In this document: positions 20,767 to 31,362 of the stretch, one piece after another
Layout of the letters: every line of letters begins with the position of its first letter
How positions within the stretch are numbered: the first letter of the stretch is position 1
From: Nissolia schottii
Lineage: Eukaryota; Streptophyta; Magnoliopsida; Fabales; Fabaceae
Assembly: GCA_003254905.1 (NCBI GenBank)
Contig: QANU01062480.1
Coordinates: 162,971-226,970 of the forward strand
Direction of reading: 5' to 3'
DNA length: 64,000 bases
Notes under the pieces: generated by a model
Told to the model about the DNA's origin: nothing
What the model saw: only the letters and a program-made list of their open reading frames with translations
Database searches by the model: none
Position numbers and translations under genes: made by a program

Positions 20767-23700
20767 TCAGGCTTTTATGGGCTCAGCACGCGGCCTCCAC
20801 AATCCCAGCCTGTACTTGTGTGAGTACTTCAATATTAACTTCCTCTGCAAAGCAAAAAAACTAGTTTTAGCAAGGGTTCGCAAGTAGACTACACAATTTC
20901 ATGTTTTGTGGCCAAAAGAAATCAAATTTAATGTCATCTTTAAATCATGGTACCATACAACAAAACCTCCGCTCCTATCAAAAGTTAAACGGTCATCGTA
21001 GTCACCATCAACGAGTCCTACCTAGGATCTACAAAACCAGAACAACCTAACCAGCTACCAGACATGACTTTCCAACATATGGAGTTAATAACAGATTTAA
21101 GATTTGTCTGGTGCACATCCATCTTGGATACACCACTGTAAGATACAAGATAACCATCTCTGGTTCCCTGTGTTTGAAACAAAATTTTAAAAGAAACAAG
21201 ATTGATAACTTAAGTTGATGATGCCACATCTTGTTTACTTAAAATGTCAGACTCCCTAAATGCTTTAGGAGGAATGAAGTAGCTGTAATTGATGGGAATC
21301 ACACACCTATAGCCATCTCAGATGCTTGTAATAGAATTACATAACTACTTAACAAACACATGTATGCCTGGTAGTGTGACATATGATTTGCACATGTCAC
21401 TACCACGTGGCAATTTTAACTACTACATCAGCCGTTGACGCCACTTCCTAACGCACAGCAAAATCAATATATATATATATATATGCAGTACCAAACTCAT
21501 TTTTTAATAGGGCGCATTTTCAAAAAAAAGTTATTTATTAAGGCCAAAAACTTATTTAACCCTAAATTTATTTTGCATTTTATACAATATATATCTATAC
21601 TTCTATACTATTAATACTATTAATAAAGAGGATACAAAAAATAACTGCTTTATGGTCTCTCAAAATTCAATTGAAACAACTTGAGTTTCAGACCTATACT
21701 TGATAAACATATTTTAAAATAAAATGCAACTGTCATTGTCACTCACACCATCAGTAAAGTAACTTCTCGCTCACATTCATTATTTATAATCACCCCGCTC
21801 ACTCACTTTCTCCCCTGTTTCCCACTTGTCAGGTATAAAGTACCTATCAAGGCCCACTAGCATATATATATAAATGTCCAAAAATTAAAAATTATCCATA
21901 ATTAAACTCATTCATCATTACCAATCAAAGGTATCCATACTCCAAAAATACACAATTACCATCAATCCAATGCAATATCAAGTCAATAAGCCAAAAGTGT
22001 AGAATCATAAGGGCAGCAAAACAGAAAATATGGCACCAAATCCTAACTGAACTCAAGTCTCTAACACTGGTTGAATAATTTTTATAAGCCATGTATTTTA
22101 TCCAAAAAAATAAAATTTATAAGCCATGTGTGACAATAGAGAGAGGCAGAGACAATAACAACTAAAGCACAGAGAACAAGTAAAAAACTGAAAAGAAGAC
22201 AAAAGGAAAAGAAGGGGAAAAAAAAAAGCAGAATTAGATGAAAAATAAAATGAGAACAGAGAAAAAGAACAAGTAGAGAAAAGAGGGGGAAACAAGTATA
22301 GAACAAAGAGAGATGAGAGGAACAAGAAAAGAGGAGCATCACACCACCACCTGCTGGGGGCTGGTTGTTGTTGCCGAAACAGAGCCGCTGCTGGATGCAG
22401 GTGAGTCATCAGTTGTTGCAGGGAAAGAGACTACAGAGTAAGAATGAGAGAATGGAGGAGCCGAAAGAGATTATTGAATGGTAACCCTAATTTCTTACTT
22501 TCAGATTCAAATAAACGGTAGTTAAAAACAGGCCTTTATTAAGCGCTCTTTTTCACCTAGCATAATAACTAAATAACTAACAGGCTTAGAAGACTAGCAG
22601 TTATACTAATAGGATATACTAATAGGATAAGAGTGAGTTAGAAAAGGTGTTTACTATGTTTACCGTTTCTAACAGAAAGACCAGCTCTCCCCTTAGTATA
22701 AATAGCTAGATAATCTTCCAGCCAATGGGAACCCTAATTTCTTACTTTCAGATTCAAATAAGAAGGAAAAGGGAAAGGAAAGGACCATGTAGGCCACTTA
22801 AAATGTTCACAACAGTTAAAAAAAGGGGGTAAAATGAGTTTTCAGCCGAACCACCTAATAGCAGCTGCGATTCCTACATGATCAGCCACAATTCCTACAC
22901 TATCAGCCGCAATCCAAAATGCACTGCAACGTTGTTGTATGCCTGTATTGCGTCCAGCTGGAGCGATGCACCGCAAGGGTGCTATAGTGCCACTATTCCG
23001 TGCAATTAACCCCTATGGCAAGTAGTGCCAATCAATGGTTTAATGACACAGCAGGAAGGTATTATTAAAAAAAAATTAAAAAAAAAAGTAGGCATTGAGA
23101 GGGGGAAATAATTAGGGCAGAAAAGCTCCAAGTTCAAAAGCACTGAAGATTTCATCAAGGAATGACTTTCCTAAATGCTTAAGCTGTTAAAGGAACGCCC
23201 GTGAATTGCTTTACTGCATATCTAACAAGCCCCTCCTGCGGAAGTCCTTTTGGCTTGAATTGTGGACAATTCACAAGCCCATTTTTACCATGTCTCTGTT
23301 ACTTAAAACTCAATTTGTGGGATGTGTTTGGTATGGAGATAAAAATGGGGTAGAAATTTTCATAAATTAGATTTATGTGTAATTTTGTACATAAGTCTAA
23401 TCCATGAAAAAATTCCCTTCATTTTTATCCACATACCAAACACACCCTTATTTGAAAAGATGGAGGCAAAACAGATCAAAACTCATCAACACTTGGTCAC
23501 AGAGACTCTAATATCATGTCAACAACAACCTCTCCTAAAATCTTAAGTTGTCAGGAGAAGGTTCATAAACTACCTTACAGCAGTGCCATATATGGTTCGG
23601 AAAAAGAAACTGATAAAAAGAGTGCACAAATAAGTTGGCCCAATTAAAATTGATATAAGAAACACAGTTTAGGCACCACATGAGAATACATGATGCGTAG

Positions 23701-25733
23701 TGCATAAAACGCAGAACTTTAAATTCAGACGTCGTTGCATGAATATTTTTTTTGCGTACCTCTCAGAATTTTTTATTACTTTATTATATCTCTAACAATT
23801 TGTTTTGTAAGACACAAAAAGGAACCATGATTCCTAAAGACTTTCAGAAGGGCTTTGATAATCTTAGCATCAAAGCCCACATTGTGAAATTTTTCACATG
23901 GCTCGCAGTCATTCATGTTCACTTTAAGCTTACAGCATTAACCACAAGATTTTTTAAATTAATTTCAATGTAATGATATAATACAACTTTGCGTGCTGAA
24001 TTCAAGAAGAAAGCAGAACAGAATAAACATAGTTTAAACAAATAAACAAGACAATCCAATGCCTTTATCAGGTCCATTAGGACTAGCACTTGTTTTTTTT
24101 TCCCAGACAACAGATAATATCTTCCTCCTCTGCAGGCCATCCTACTTAGCGACATGGTTGTTAAACTCTCGAATTAACTCGTAAACTCTTTTTTGGTAAA
24201 CTCGTACGAGTTTAAGTAAACTCTCAATTCTACTAGTGAATTTACGAGTTAAAATCTACCTACGAGTTTACCTCAAAATGTACAAATTGTGTAATTTTGT
24301 TAGACAATATCTATTGAGTTTATTAAACTAATTTCATATATTTATCACAACTGAGTTATGTTTTATCAAACTATAAAATAATACACATACAAAATAAAGT
24401 ATGACATAATAACTAAGTGTCATCAAGGTATATTTTATGATATTTCTTTCATTAATTTAATTTTTTAAAGTTTACATTATTCAATTTCAATTATAAATAC
24501 AATATTTAATCATGTTTAGTTCCTAATTATATTTCTTATAACATATTTTTTTACGTATGTAAACTCTTACGAGTTTACGATTTGAGTTTGCTGAGGCTCC
24601 ACGAGTTTACTTAAACTCTCGAGTTTAACAACCATGCTTAGCGAGAATTAGGAAGTTCTTTTATGATTAATACCCAATATCCCAAATTTTGCAAAAACGG
24701 GTAGAAAAAGTTATGTTACCTCATTCACTGGGACAAAATTTGACAAGACATAGTCTGCGGCCAGTCTATACAGACAGAAAAATAAAAACCAAAATGATAT
24801 ATTACTAAGTCTAACACTAGTAAACTCTAAAAGACAAAACACTAGTAACTTCTCGACAATGTAAAGAATCAATAAGCATTAGTAATATATCTTAAATAGC
24901 AAAAGAACACGCATCAAACATGGACACACACAAAAGATAAACATGTAATAGCGAGTAAGGAATAAGGATGTATTAAGAAGGCTTACATGTTTGCAAGGAA
25001 TACCAAGCTTCTTGAGTTTGAGGGTGCGAGTAACGAGCAGCTTCTGGAAGACACCGATTTCGGATTCAAGCTTCGCAACATGGGACTCGACTCCCTTCCC
25101 GATTCCATTTAGAAACTCTGGTATTCCAACCTTGACTGCGGTAACAAGCACAAAACAATCATTCACCTTACATGGCAGTCCTAGTTTCTGAAAATTATAA
25201 ACACAATATCCCACTCATATATGAGGATTCCAAAGCTGCCCCAATTTTTGGAAGAATACGGAACTTAAAAAACACAGAAGAAACACAACTCTTGGCGCAA
25301 CCAAAAAGGAAGCAGCAGAGACGAAACTAAAATTTCTAAGACACTGATGGTTTCAGTACTTAAATATCGGAAGAGTAAACACTCAAATCAGCGATAAACG
25401 AAGTTAAGTAAGTCGTCTGATTTTGTATACCGATTTGGTCATTCAATGTTTGAGATTGAACTAAATTGATGTAAAAAAATAAAAGCAAAAGACCAATTTG
25501 ATGTTAGCGGACCAACTAGAGCATATACTCTTATCGAAAAAAAGAGGATGAAAATCAAATAGGCATAGCATGAGAAAAGAGGGAGAAAATGTTAGGTACG
25601 AACCAACGTAAGGGTTTGATTTGGAGAAGAATCTAGAAGAATGAAGATTGTAAGAATGCGGGAGCGTCACTGTTGATGAGATTAAGTTAGACCCTACGTT
25701 TCTGAAGGCTCTGTGCAACCATGACATTGCCAT
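20767..25733 (-). CDS. IGR-motif protein, mitochondrial ribosomal protein mS41-like
   Basis: Three coding exons: 25604-25733, 24987-25135 and 20767-20844, with introns of 468 and 4142 bp. All four splice sites obey GT-AG (TTG|GTTCG, CGCAG|TC, CAT|GTAAGC, TGCAG|AGG), and the frame closes to 118 residues. Residues 1-44 form a mitochondrial-type presequence: Arg/Ser-rich, no acidic residue, RFFSKS near its end. Then come the SAM-like IGR/mS41 domain, with IPEFLNGIGKGVESH at about 48-62, and the motif LGIPCKHRKLILKYSHKYRL, ending GLWRPRAEPIKA. In fungi mS41 (Fyv4) is a small-subunit mitoribosome protein. ATG 25733 is preferred over the in-frame ATG 27 bp upstream because MAMSW fits a presequence start. 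A site II box lies upstream. Intron 2 hosts several MITEs. Function is inferred from the motif. Confidence 0.8.
22134..22340. repeat. Purine-rich tract
   Basis: About 200 bp of almost pure A/G on the plus strand lies inside intron 2 of the mS41-like gene (pyrimidine-rich in its transcript). It produces apparent long ORFs on the minus strand that are Leu/Phe/Ser-rich and not coding. Confidence 0.7.
22477..22761. repeat. 38-bp direct repeats flanking a 209-bp insert
   Basis: 22477-22514 and 22724-22761 match at 37 of 38 positions (CCTAATTTCTTACTTTCAGA core). The 209 bp between them (22515-22723) are unrelated to the repeat and contain GATATACTAATAGGATA, an internal doublet. Too long for a transposon target duplication; a local duplication or a template-switch repair event is more likely. 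Confidence 0.7.
23320..23449. mobile_element. Foldback MITE, about 130 bp
   Basis: The left arm GGGATGTGTTTGGTATGGAG pairs with the reverse complement of the right arm, GGGTGTGTTTGGTATGTGG. Both continue with ATAAAAATG and, deeper, AAATTAGA/GATTAGA. The TGTTTGGTATG tip is PIF/Harbinger-like, but no 3-bp duplication is left. It lies in intron 2 of the mS41-like gene. Confidence 0.65.
24153..24636. mobile_element. hAT-type MITE, 484 bp, perfect 8-bp TSD
   Basis: Both ends are CATGGTTGTTAAACTC (inverse copies, 16 of 16). The 8-bp duplication CTTAGCGA lies at 24145-24152 and 24637-24644. Subterminal regions carry many ACTCGTAAACTC / GAGTTTACGAGT copies in both orientations, as expected of transposase-binding sites in a hAT element. 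No transposase coding is present. It sits in intron 2 of the mS41-like gene. Confidence 0.93.
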
Positions 25734-25954
25734 GTAATTATTTGCCTTCGAAGCAAGCAAGCAAGCAAATTACGCACAAGCACAGTCCTCTGAACCTTCG
25801 ACTCTTCCTTTTTGTTCTCACTCTTTCTTCAATCGAGCTTTTCACTGCCGCTGCAACAGGTTGAGATTGAGGAGGCTTGGGGTTTGGGTACGCAATGAAA
25901 GCTTCTTAGTAGTTCGCTTATACGACGTCGTTGCTATGACTCTCTTGCTGTAAT

Positions 25955-25960
25955 GGCCCA
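25955..25960 (-). promoter_or_regulatory. Site II element (TGGGCC) upstream of the mS41-like gene
   Basis: On the gene's strand the motif reads TTTGGGCCATT, about 220 bp above the start codon. Site II boxes (TGGGCY) are known in promoters of plant nuclear genes for ribosomal and mitochondrial proteins, which fits the product. A palindromic ACGACGTCGT lies about 30 bp closer to the gene. Confidence 0.5.
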
Positions 25961-25969
25961 AACAGTTAC

Positions 25970-27403
25970 ACTTAGGCCTTTCTGCGTCCAATTTGGTTGG
26001 ACGCGTATTCGGCCTTCAAGTATAATTTGGATTGGATTTGGACTAGAAAATTGTACTTTTGTTCCTTCAAAGTATAACCGTAGAACATAAAACATTTTTA
26101 TTTATAATTTTGTCTATAACAACTTCAAAATAATATTATCATGAAATAATAATAATAATAATAATAATAATAATTATATGATTTCATTTATAATATTCAT
26201 AATAATATCTATAAAATATCTTTAAAAAATTGTATAAATTTTGTTATTATAATAATAATAGTCACAATAATATTTTTATTCAAATATTTAAAAATAAAAT
26301 AAAATTTAATATTAAATTTATAATATGTGGCTCGTATCCATTTTACCGATCATACATCTAAAAATAATTTTAATTAATACCAACCCATATTTAGTCTCTT
26401 ATGGCTTTTAAGATGAAAAAAAAAAATTAAATCATGTTCACACCAACTCATTTTTTACCAAAATCAAAGTTAGTAAACTCATATTAGTGCAAACTCCCAT
26501 TTATAAACTCTAATCTAAAAAAAAAAAAAAAAAAACTAGATAAGAGAAGTAAACTTAGCACTACTTTCGACCAAATTTAAAAAGAAAAAAAGAGAAAACA
26601 GTGGAGAAGGTAGACAAAAGAAGACCCGAGACAACGAAGACAGAGATGGAAAAATGATTCTGAAAGGTGGGGCTCGATTTTTGTTTTTGATTTGTCATAT
26701 TAATTTGAACCAAGTATAGTTAAGTTACGATGATTACTTTTCAACATTTTAATTAAAGAGCCCCACTAATCTGAGTTGTCTCACAACTTACCAAGAATCC
26801 CCCGTTGGATGGTACAAGAATAGAGTAACATAAGGCAGAGAGAAGGCAAGCAAAATTTGTATGAGAATATGGAGCCACACCCCTATACTCGAAGGAGAGG
26901 AAGTAATCGGCCCAAGTTAGGTAAATCACTTTTTGGTAGAAAGTTTCTTATTGAAATATCACTTAAAAAAAAAACTAAAGAAAATCACCGAAATTAAAGA
27001 ATAAAATCAGACACTATTATCCTTCAATCTTGCAATTATTAGTTTATTGCATTTTTTGACTTTGAAATCTATTTTTTCTTTTATTTTCTAATGACCAACT
27101 TTTTTTTTTTCTAAACCACATTACAATTTTTTAGGACATTGCATGTGTATTGCAAACATATTTGGGCAGCCCTTGGCCCAATGATCTTTCGCCGCTATCT
27201 GAAGCGATGACCAGCATTTCAAAGTTCAGACCGAGAGTATTTCATGGGGGAAATGCTTTTTCCAAGAATAAAAGGGTGTAAATATATTATCACTTCTTTT
27301 ACAATAGATTATGGAATTCACTTCTCATAAGTTGACATTTTTATCACCCCTTTTACAACATAGTAAAGTTAATTTCTTTGCTGAAACTTCAAATCAGCTC
27401 ATG
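25970..27403. other. Intergenic region
   Basis: AT-rich, with an (AAT)n microsatellite at about 26145-26173 and A-runs at 26518-26535. No coding region is supported. Confidence 0.6.
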
Positions 27404-27405
27404 TA

Positions 27406-27669
27406 CTCCCTCTATCTAATTTTTGTTGTCATTTTAGATAAAAACACACAAGTTAAGAAATTATTTAATTGATTAAGGTAAAAAAAATATATAAAATATA
27501 TATACAAAATTAACCTTAAATAATAAGAATTATAATTATTAAGTGTTTAAAAAATATGAGAGATAATAAAGATATAAATATAAAGAATGTATTTAATATT
27601 TTTTTAACTTAATTAAATAATAATTAATTATAGACAAATTTTTATTTGAGAAAAAAAAAAGAGTGAGAG
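27406..27669. mobile_element. Stowaway-like (Tc1/mariner) MITE, 264 bp
   Basis: TA flanks both ends (27404-27405 and 27670-27671). The left tip CTCCCTCTATC is the classic Stowaway start, and the right tip, read inward, is CTCTCACTCTT. Inner arms share AAATTTTTGT/TTGTC and AATTAAGTTAA blocks. Very AT-rich interior, no coding. Confidence 0.75.
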
Positions 27670-27671
27670 TA

Positions 27672-28145
27672 TGTATGTATCAAAAGAAATCTAGCTTTGA
27701 GCAACATTGATTGTAGTCGTGATCAATTACAATCTTAATCAAATGAGTTGTCGCACCCCAACCTAAAAGCACCATTACCCGGGTACAATGAAGTAACTAA
27801 AAATGAATTATCATATAAGGTTGAGATCGATTCAATCAACATTTATTCCAATTTATCAGAGCGAACGCCAATTTCACCGTGCTTTTTTTTTTTTTATGCG
27901 TTCATTACGTTTTTTTGATGCGGATTCACCGGCCATCTCGTTCAGTATCGTAGAATTCGGCCATACAGCATAGTAATATGTTGTTTCAACATCATTACGC
28001 AAAATTTCAATAACCAAAAAAAAAAATTAGAAAAAAAAAAGCACAAATTTTAGTAAAACTAAAACCCCTAAAGAGTGAAGCATTAAAAATAAAAATAAAA
28101 AAACCTAGAGAGCGAAGTTAAACAGCATAAAAGGGAGTAACTGCT
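27672..28145. other. Intergenic spacer
   Basis: No gene is seen. A-rich runs become frequent toward 28145, just before the duplicated block. Confidence 0.5.
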
Positions 28146-28954
28146 AAGAGTAAAAACGGAAAAAAAAAAAAACAAACAAACAAACAAAAACAAACAAAAA
28201 TTGGGCAGATAAGATTCACGCGCATCATCGTTCAGTGTCTCTCTCTAGCCACACTTTGATTAGAAATTGAGCTTCCCCAACATAGAAACCTTCGCCACCC
28301 GAAAAACACGGATCCAAACCGAACCTTCACTCTAGCTTCAAATTGTGCAGCCGCAGAACAAGAAGAAGAAGCAGAGCATGGAGACGAGAGCGACGGACTC
28401 GAACGCCGTCACCAACCCCCACACCACCTCGTCGACAATGGAGAGGCCCACGAGGCCCGACCACCTTATTAGCCTCCGGGGCGACCACGTCGGCGGCGGC
28501 GTTATGTACGAGGCCACTGTCTCCGGCCACCGCATCACCGACGACCGGGCCGAGAAATCGGACATTAGCCAGCGGAATGCCGATGCCATAATAATGATTG
28601 TAAGGCTTTTCAGAAAGTGAAATGCTAAAGCGCTGTGTTGTTTACTTTTGAGGTAGATGGAAGGGCGACAAAAGTTGCTTTCGCTGTTTCTCGATCTCGC
28701 GCTGTCTATTGAGTTTCCAGCGTGCTGTATTAGGGTGGAATGGAATGGAATGGAATGAAATTGGGATATTTATTTGAGGTCATTAATTACCGCACTCTAT
28801 TCCAGTAAATGGTAACTGGTGGAAATGGTAAAAAATGATTGACTATTACAGGACTTTATGCACCATATTCATGCGTTCTCATCTTCTTTTCTTTTCGGTC
28901 CTTTACATCGCATTAAAAAATAAAAGGTCCTACCTTCTCTTTCTTCAAATTCGC
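28146..28954. repeat. 809-bp direct duplication, copy 1
   Basis: It runs from AAGAGTAAAAACGG to TTCAAATTCGC and is followed by a single undetermined base at 28955, after which copy 2 starts at the same point. Only one difference from copy 2 was noticed (G at 28230, A at 29040). The lone N at the junction suggests two overlapping contigs placed end to end rather than merged. Confidence 0.9.
28378..28620 (+). CDS. Unrecognised small ORF or first exon (copy 1)
   Basis: The frame from ATG 28378 gives 80 residues to the stop at 28618-28620, starting METRATDSNAVTNPHTTSS, with MYEATVSGHRITDDRAEKSD in the middle. A potential donor, ATT|GTAAGG, at about 28600 suggests it is a first exon rather than a whole gene. 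The 5' side (CT-rich, then GAAGAAGAAG) looks like a leader. C/G-rich codons stand out from the AT-rich flanks. I do not recognise the family. No convincing second exon was found nearby; the exon-like frame at 30991-31193 is one candidate. Confidence 0.45.
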   Translation: METRATDSNAVTNPHTTSSTMERPTRPDHLISLRGDHVGGGVMYEATVSGHRITDDRAEKSDISQRNADAIIMIVRLFRK

Positions 28955-28955
28955 N
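28955..28955. other. Single-base assembly gap (N)
   Basis: One N separates the two 809-bp copies exactly at their junction. Confidence 0.95.
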
Positions 28956-29764
28956 AAGAGTAAAAACGGAAAAAAAAAAAAACAAACAAACAAACAAAAA
29001 CAAACAAAAATTGGGCAGATAAGATTCACGCGCATCATCATTCAGTGTCTCTCTCTAGCCACACTTTGATTAGAAATTGAGCTTCCCCAACATAGAAACC
29101 TTCGCCACCCGAAAAACACGGATCCAAACCGAACCTTCACTCTAGCTTCAAATTGTGCAGCCGCAGAACAAGAAGAAGAAGCAGAGCATGGAGACGAGAG
29201 CGACGGACTCGAACGCCGTCACCAACCCCCACACCACCTCGTCGACAATGGAGAGGCCCACGAGGCCCGACCACCTTATTAGCCTCCGGGGCGACCACGT
29301 CGGCGGCGGCGTTATGTACGAGGCCACTGTCTCCGGCCACCGCATCACCGACGACCGGGCCGAGAAATCGGACATTAGCCAGCGGAATGCCGATGCCATA
29401 ATAATGATTGTAAGGCTTTTCAGAAAGTGAAATGCTAAAGCGCTGTGTTGTTTACTTTTGAGGTAGATGGAAGGGCGACAAAAGTTGCTTTCGCTGTTTC
29501 TCGATCTCGCGCTGTCTATTGAGTTTCCAGCGTGCTGTATTAGGGTGGAATGGAATGGAATGGAATGAAATTGGGATATTTATTTGAGGTCATTAATTAC
29601 CGCACTCTATTCCAGTAAATGGTAACTGGTGGAAATGGTAAAAAATGATTGACTATTACAGGACTTTATGCACCATATTCATGCGTTCTCATCTTCTTTT
29701 CTTTTCGGTCCTTTACATCGCATTAAAAAATAAAAGGTCCTACCTTCTCTTTCTTCAAATTCGC
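28956..29764. repeat. 809-bp direct duplication, copy 2
   Basis: Identical to copy 1 except for one visible base. After TTCAAATTCGC at 29764 the sequence continues into unique T-rich DNA, so copy 2 carries the natural right flank, while copy 1 carries the natural left flank. Confidence 0.9.
29188..29430 (+). CDS. Unrecognised small ORF or first exon (copy 2)
   Basis: The same 80-residue frame and donor-like site as at 28378, inside copy 2. If the duplication is an assembly artefact, this and the copy-1 ORF are one locus. If it is real, this copy is the one joined to the downstream sequence and so the one more likely to be spliced. Confidence 0.45.
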   Translation: METRATDSNAVTNPHTTSSTMERPTRPDHLISLRGDHVGGGVMYEATVSGHRITDDRAEKSDISQRNADAIIMIVRLFRK

Positions 29765-30990
29765 TCTTTTTTTTCATGTGAATGTAAATCATTTGCATTA
29801 TTTTTGCAATTTAGAAAATAAAAAAATTAATAAAATAATAAATAATCTGACCTCTCCAAAATAAAAAATCAACAACTAATGCATTAAAACAATAACAAAT
29901 AATAAAAATAAATCAATATTAGTTGTTTTGATATTTTTTTTTAACATGTTGGATTCTTTTATAAAAATATGTTGATTTTTTTTGTAATGATATTGATTTC
30001 TTTTACGAGTGTTGTGTACATTTTATACTACTATATAACTTCAATAAACAAAACACTCTAAATAAAAAAAACTAAAACTCTAAAAACAGAGAAACCAATA
30101 TACTAAAACAGTGATAAATAAAATAAAATTAAACCAATATCAATAAATTAACATGTTAAAAATAAATATCTTAAAATTAAAAGAAAAAACAGTATCAAAT
30201 CAAAGGAAAAACTAACGTAAAAAGAATTAGTATCAATAATAAAGTTATGGGATTGGGAAGAAACAAAAGAACAGTAACCTAATGAATACGAAGATGCAAG
30301 AGGAGTAAGAAGAAACAAGAGAAGAAGAAGACAAACAATGAGGAGGAAGATAAGGATGAAGAACAAGAAGAAGAAAATGGTCTATAAATTTGTGGGTGAG
30401 AGAAAAAAAAAAGTGAGATTGGGGAATGAGAGAGACTAAAAGAAGAGGGAGAGATTGAGATTGCAAAGAGATAAAAAAAAATTCTAATAGATAAATTTTA
30501 TTTTTTAGGGTATTGTCAATTTTTGTTGTTCCTCTTTGTTGTTATTGTAACATTCCACCTAAGATAAGTCTAAAACTCTGTTGTTTGAGATGGGAAAATA
30601 TTAGAATTAAGTCAAAGTCTAAGAGTGGAGTGGGGTTCACTTCAATCGGCGGTACAAACTAGGATAGAAAGATTTTTTAATTTTTAATATTAACAACAAC
30701 TTTTTATGATATAAAAAATGTTATATCTTAAACATAGTCACTTAATAGTTATCAACATATAAATAAATATTATAAAATTAAAAGATAAATATTATCATAA
30801 AATATTTTAGTATGTTTGTGCACTCATAAATTTAATATTGATACAAATTAAAGGAATAAATATTGTCATTAAATACTTTTGTGCACTTATACATACATAT
30901 CATATCTATTTATTTGTTATGTAATTTTTATTTATTTATTTATAATAAAATATTTATTTATTTATTTTGTAATATTTATACTATTTTTAG
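29765..30990. other. AT-rich intergenic or intronic sequence
   Basis: Very AT-rich with repeated 'aataaaaataaa' words. A purine-rich run lies at 30240-30470. It could be the intron of the unrecognised gene above if 30991-31193 is its next exon. Confidence 0.4.
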
Positions 30991-31193
30991 AGTGTTCAAA
31001 TAATGGTGTGGTCCAGAGAGAGTTACTGAAGCATTTTGTGTTTCACGAAAGATGGTATGCAGCTGGAAATAGAACGAATGGTGAGTTGGGCAATGTATGG
31101 ATGTTGGATGATGAATTTGCCGCTGTGATTGATCTTGTCTTATATGCTTTCCATTTTCAACATGCCAGGTGTTATTGGACAGTTACATTGTAA
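30991..31193 (+). CDS. Exon-like ORF, unrecognised
   Basis: It begins directly after a polypyrimidine-like acceptor (ctatttttag) and stays open for about 66 codons to a stop at 31191-31193. The product includes FHERWYAAGNRTNGELGNVW and ends with ARCYWTVTL. Composition is coding-like (balanced, with Trp, Glu, Asp), in contrast to the AT-rich surroundings. No family is recognised; it may be a terminal exon or a gene relic. It has no start codon of its own in good context. Confidence 0.3.
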
Positions 31194-31362
31194 CAAACAT
31201 CCTCACCCAACTTGCGAATAATTCAAATCAACGTGTAATAAGACAAAAATATGCAGAACTTGAATTTTTTCCGTTTCTATTTGGGAGGGAAATTTTGAAT
31301 TTTAAACAAAATTGCTCATCAGATGCATGCTTTTAAATCTCCCGCTCAATGTGGGTTGATTC

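Noticed and set aside
22082-22409. Two overlapping 86-103-codon minus-strand ORFs (Leu/Phe/Ser-rich)
   Set aside because: Produced by the purine-rich tract in the mS41-like intron; low-complexity composition.
25461-25603. Extension of mS41-like exon 1 to the end of its open frame
   Set aside because: The domain resumes correctly only if splicing occurs at TTG|GTTCG (25603/25604); the remaining frame is hydrophobic intron translation.
28327-28589. Minus-strand and alternative-frame ORFs over the duplicated block
   Set aside because: High-GC shadows of the ATG 28378 frame; the apparent starts in the other plus frames are TTG or GTG, unlikely in a plant gene.
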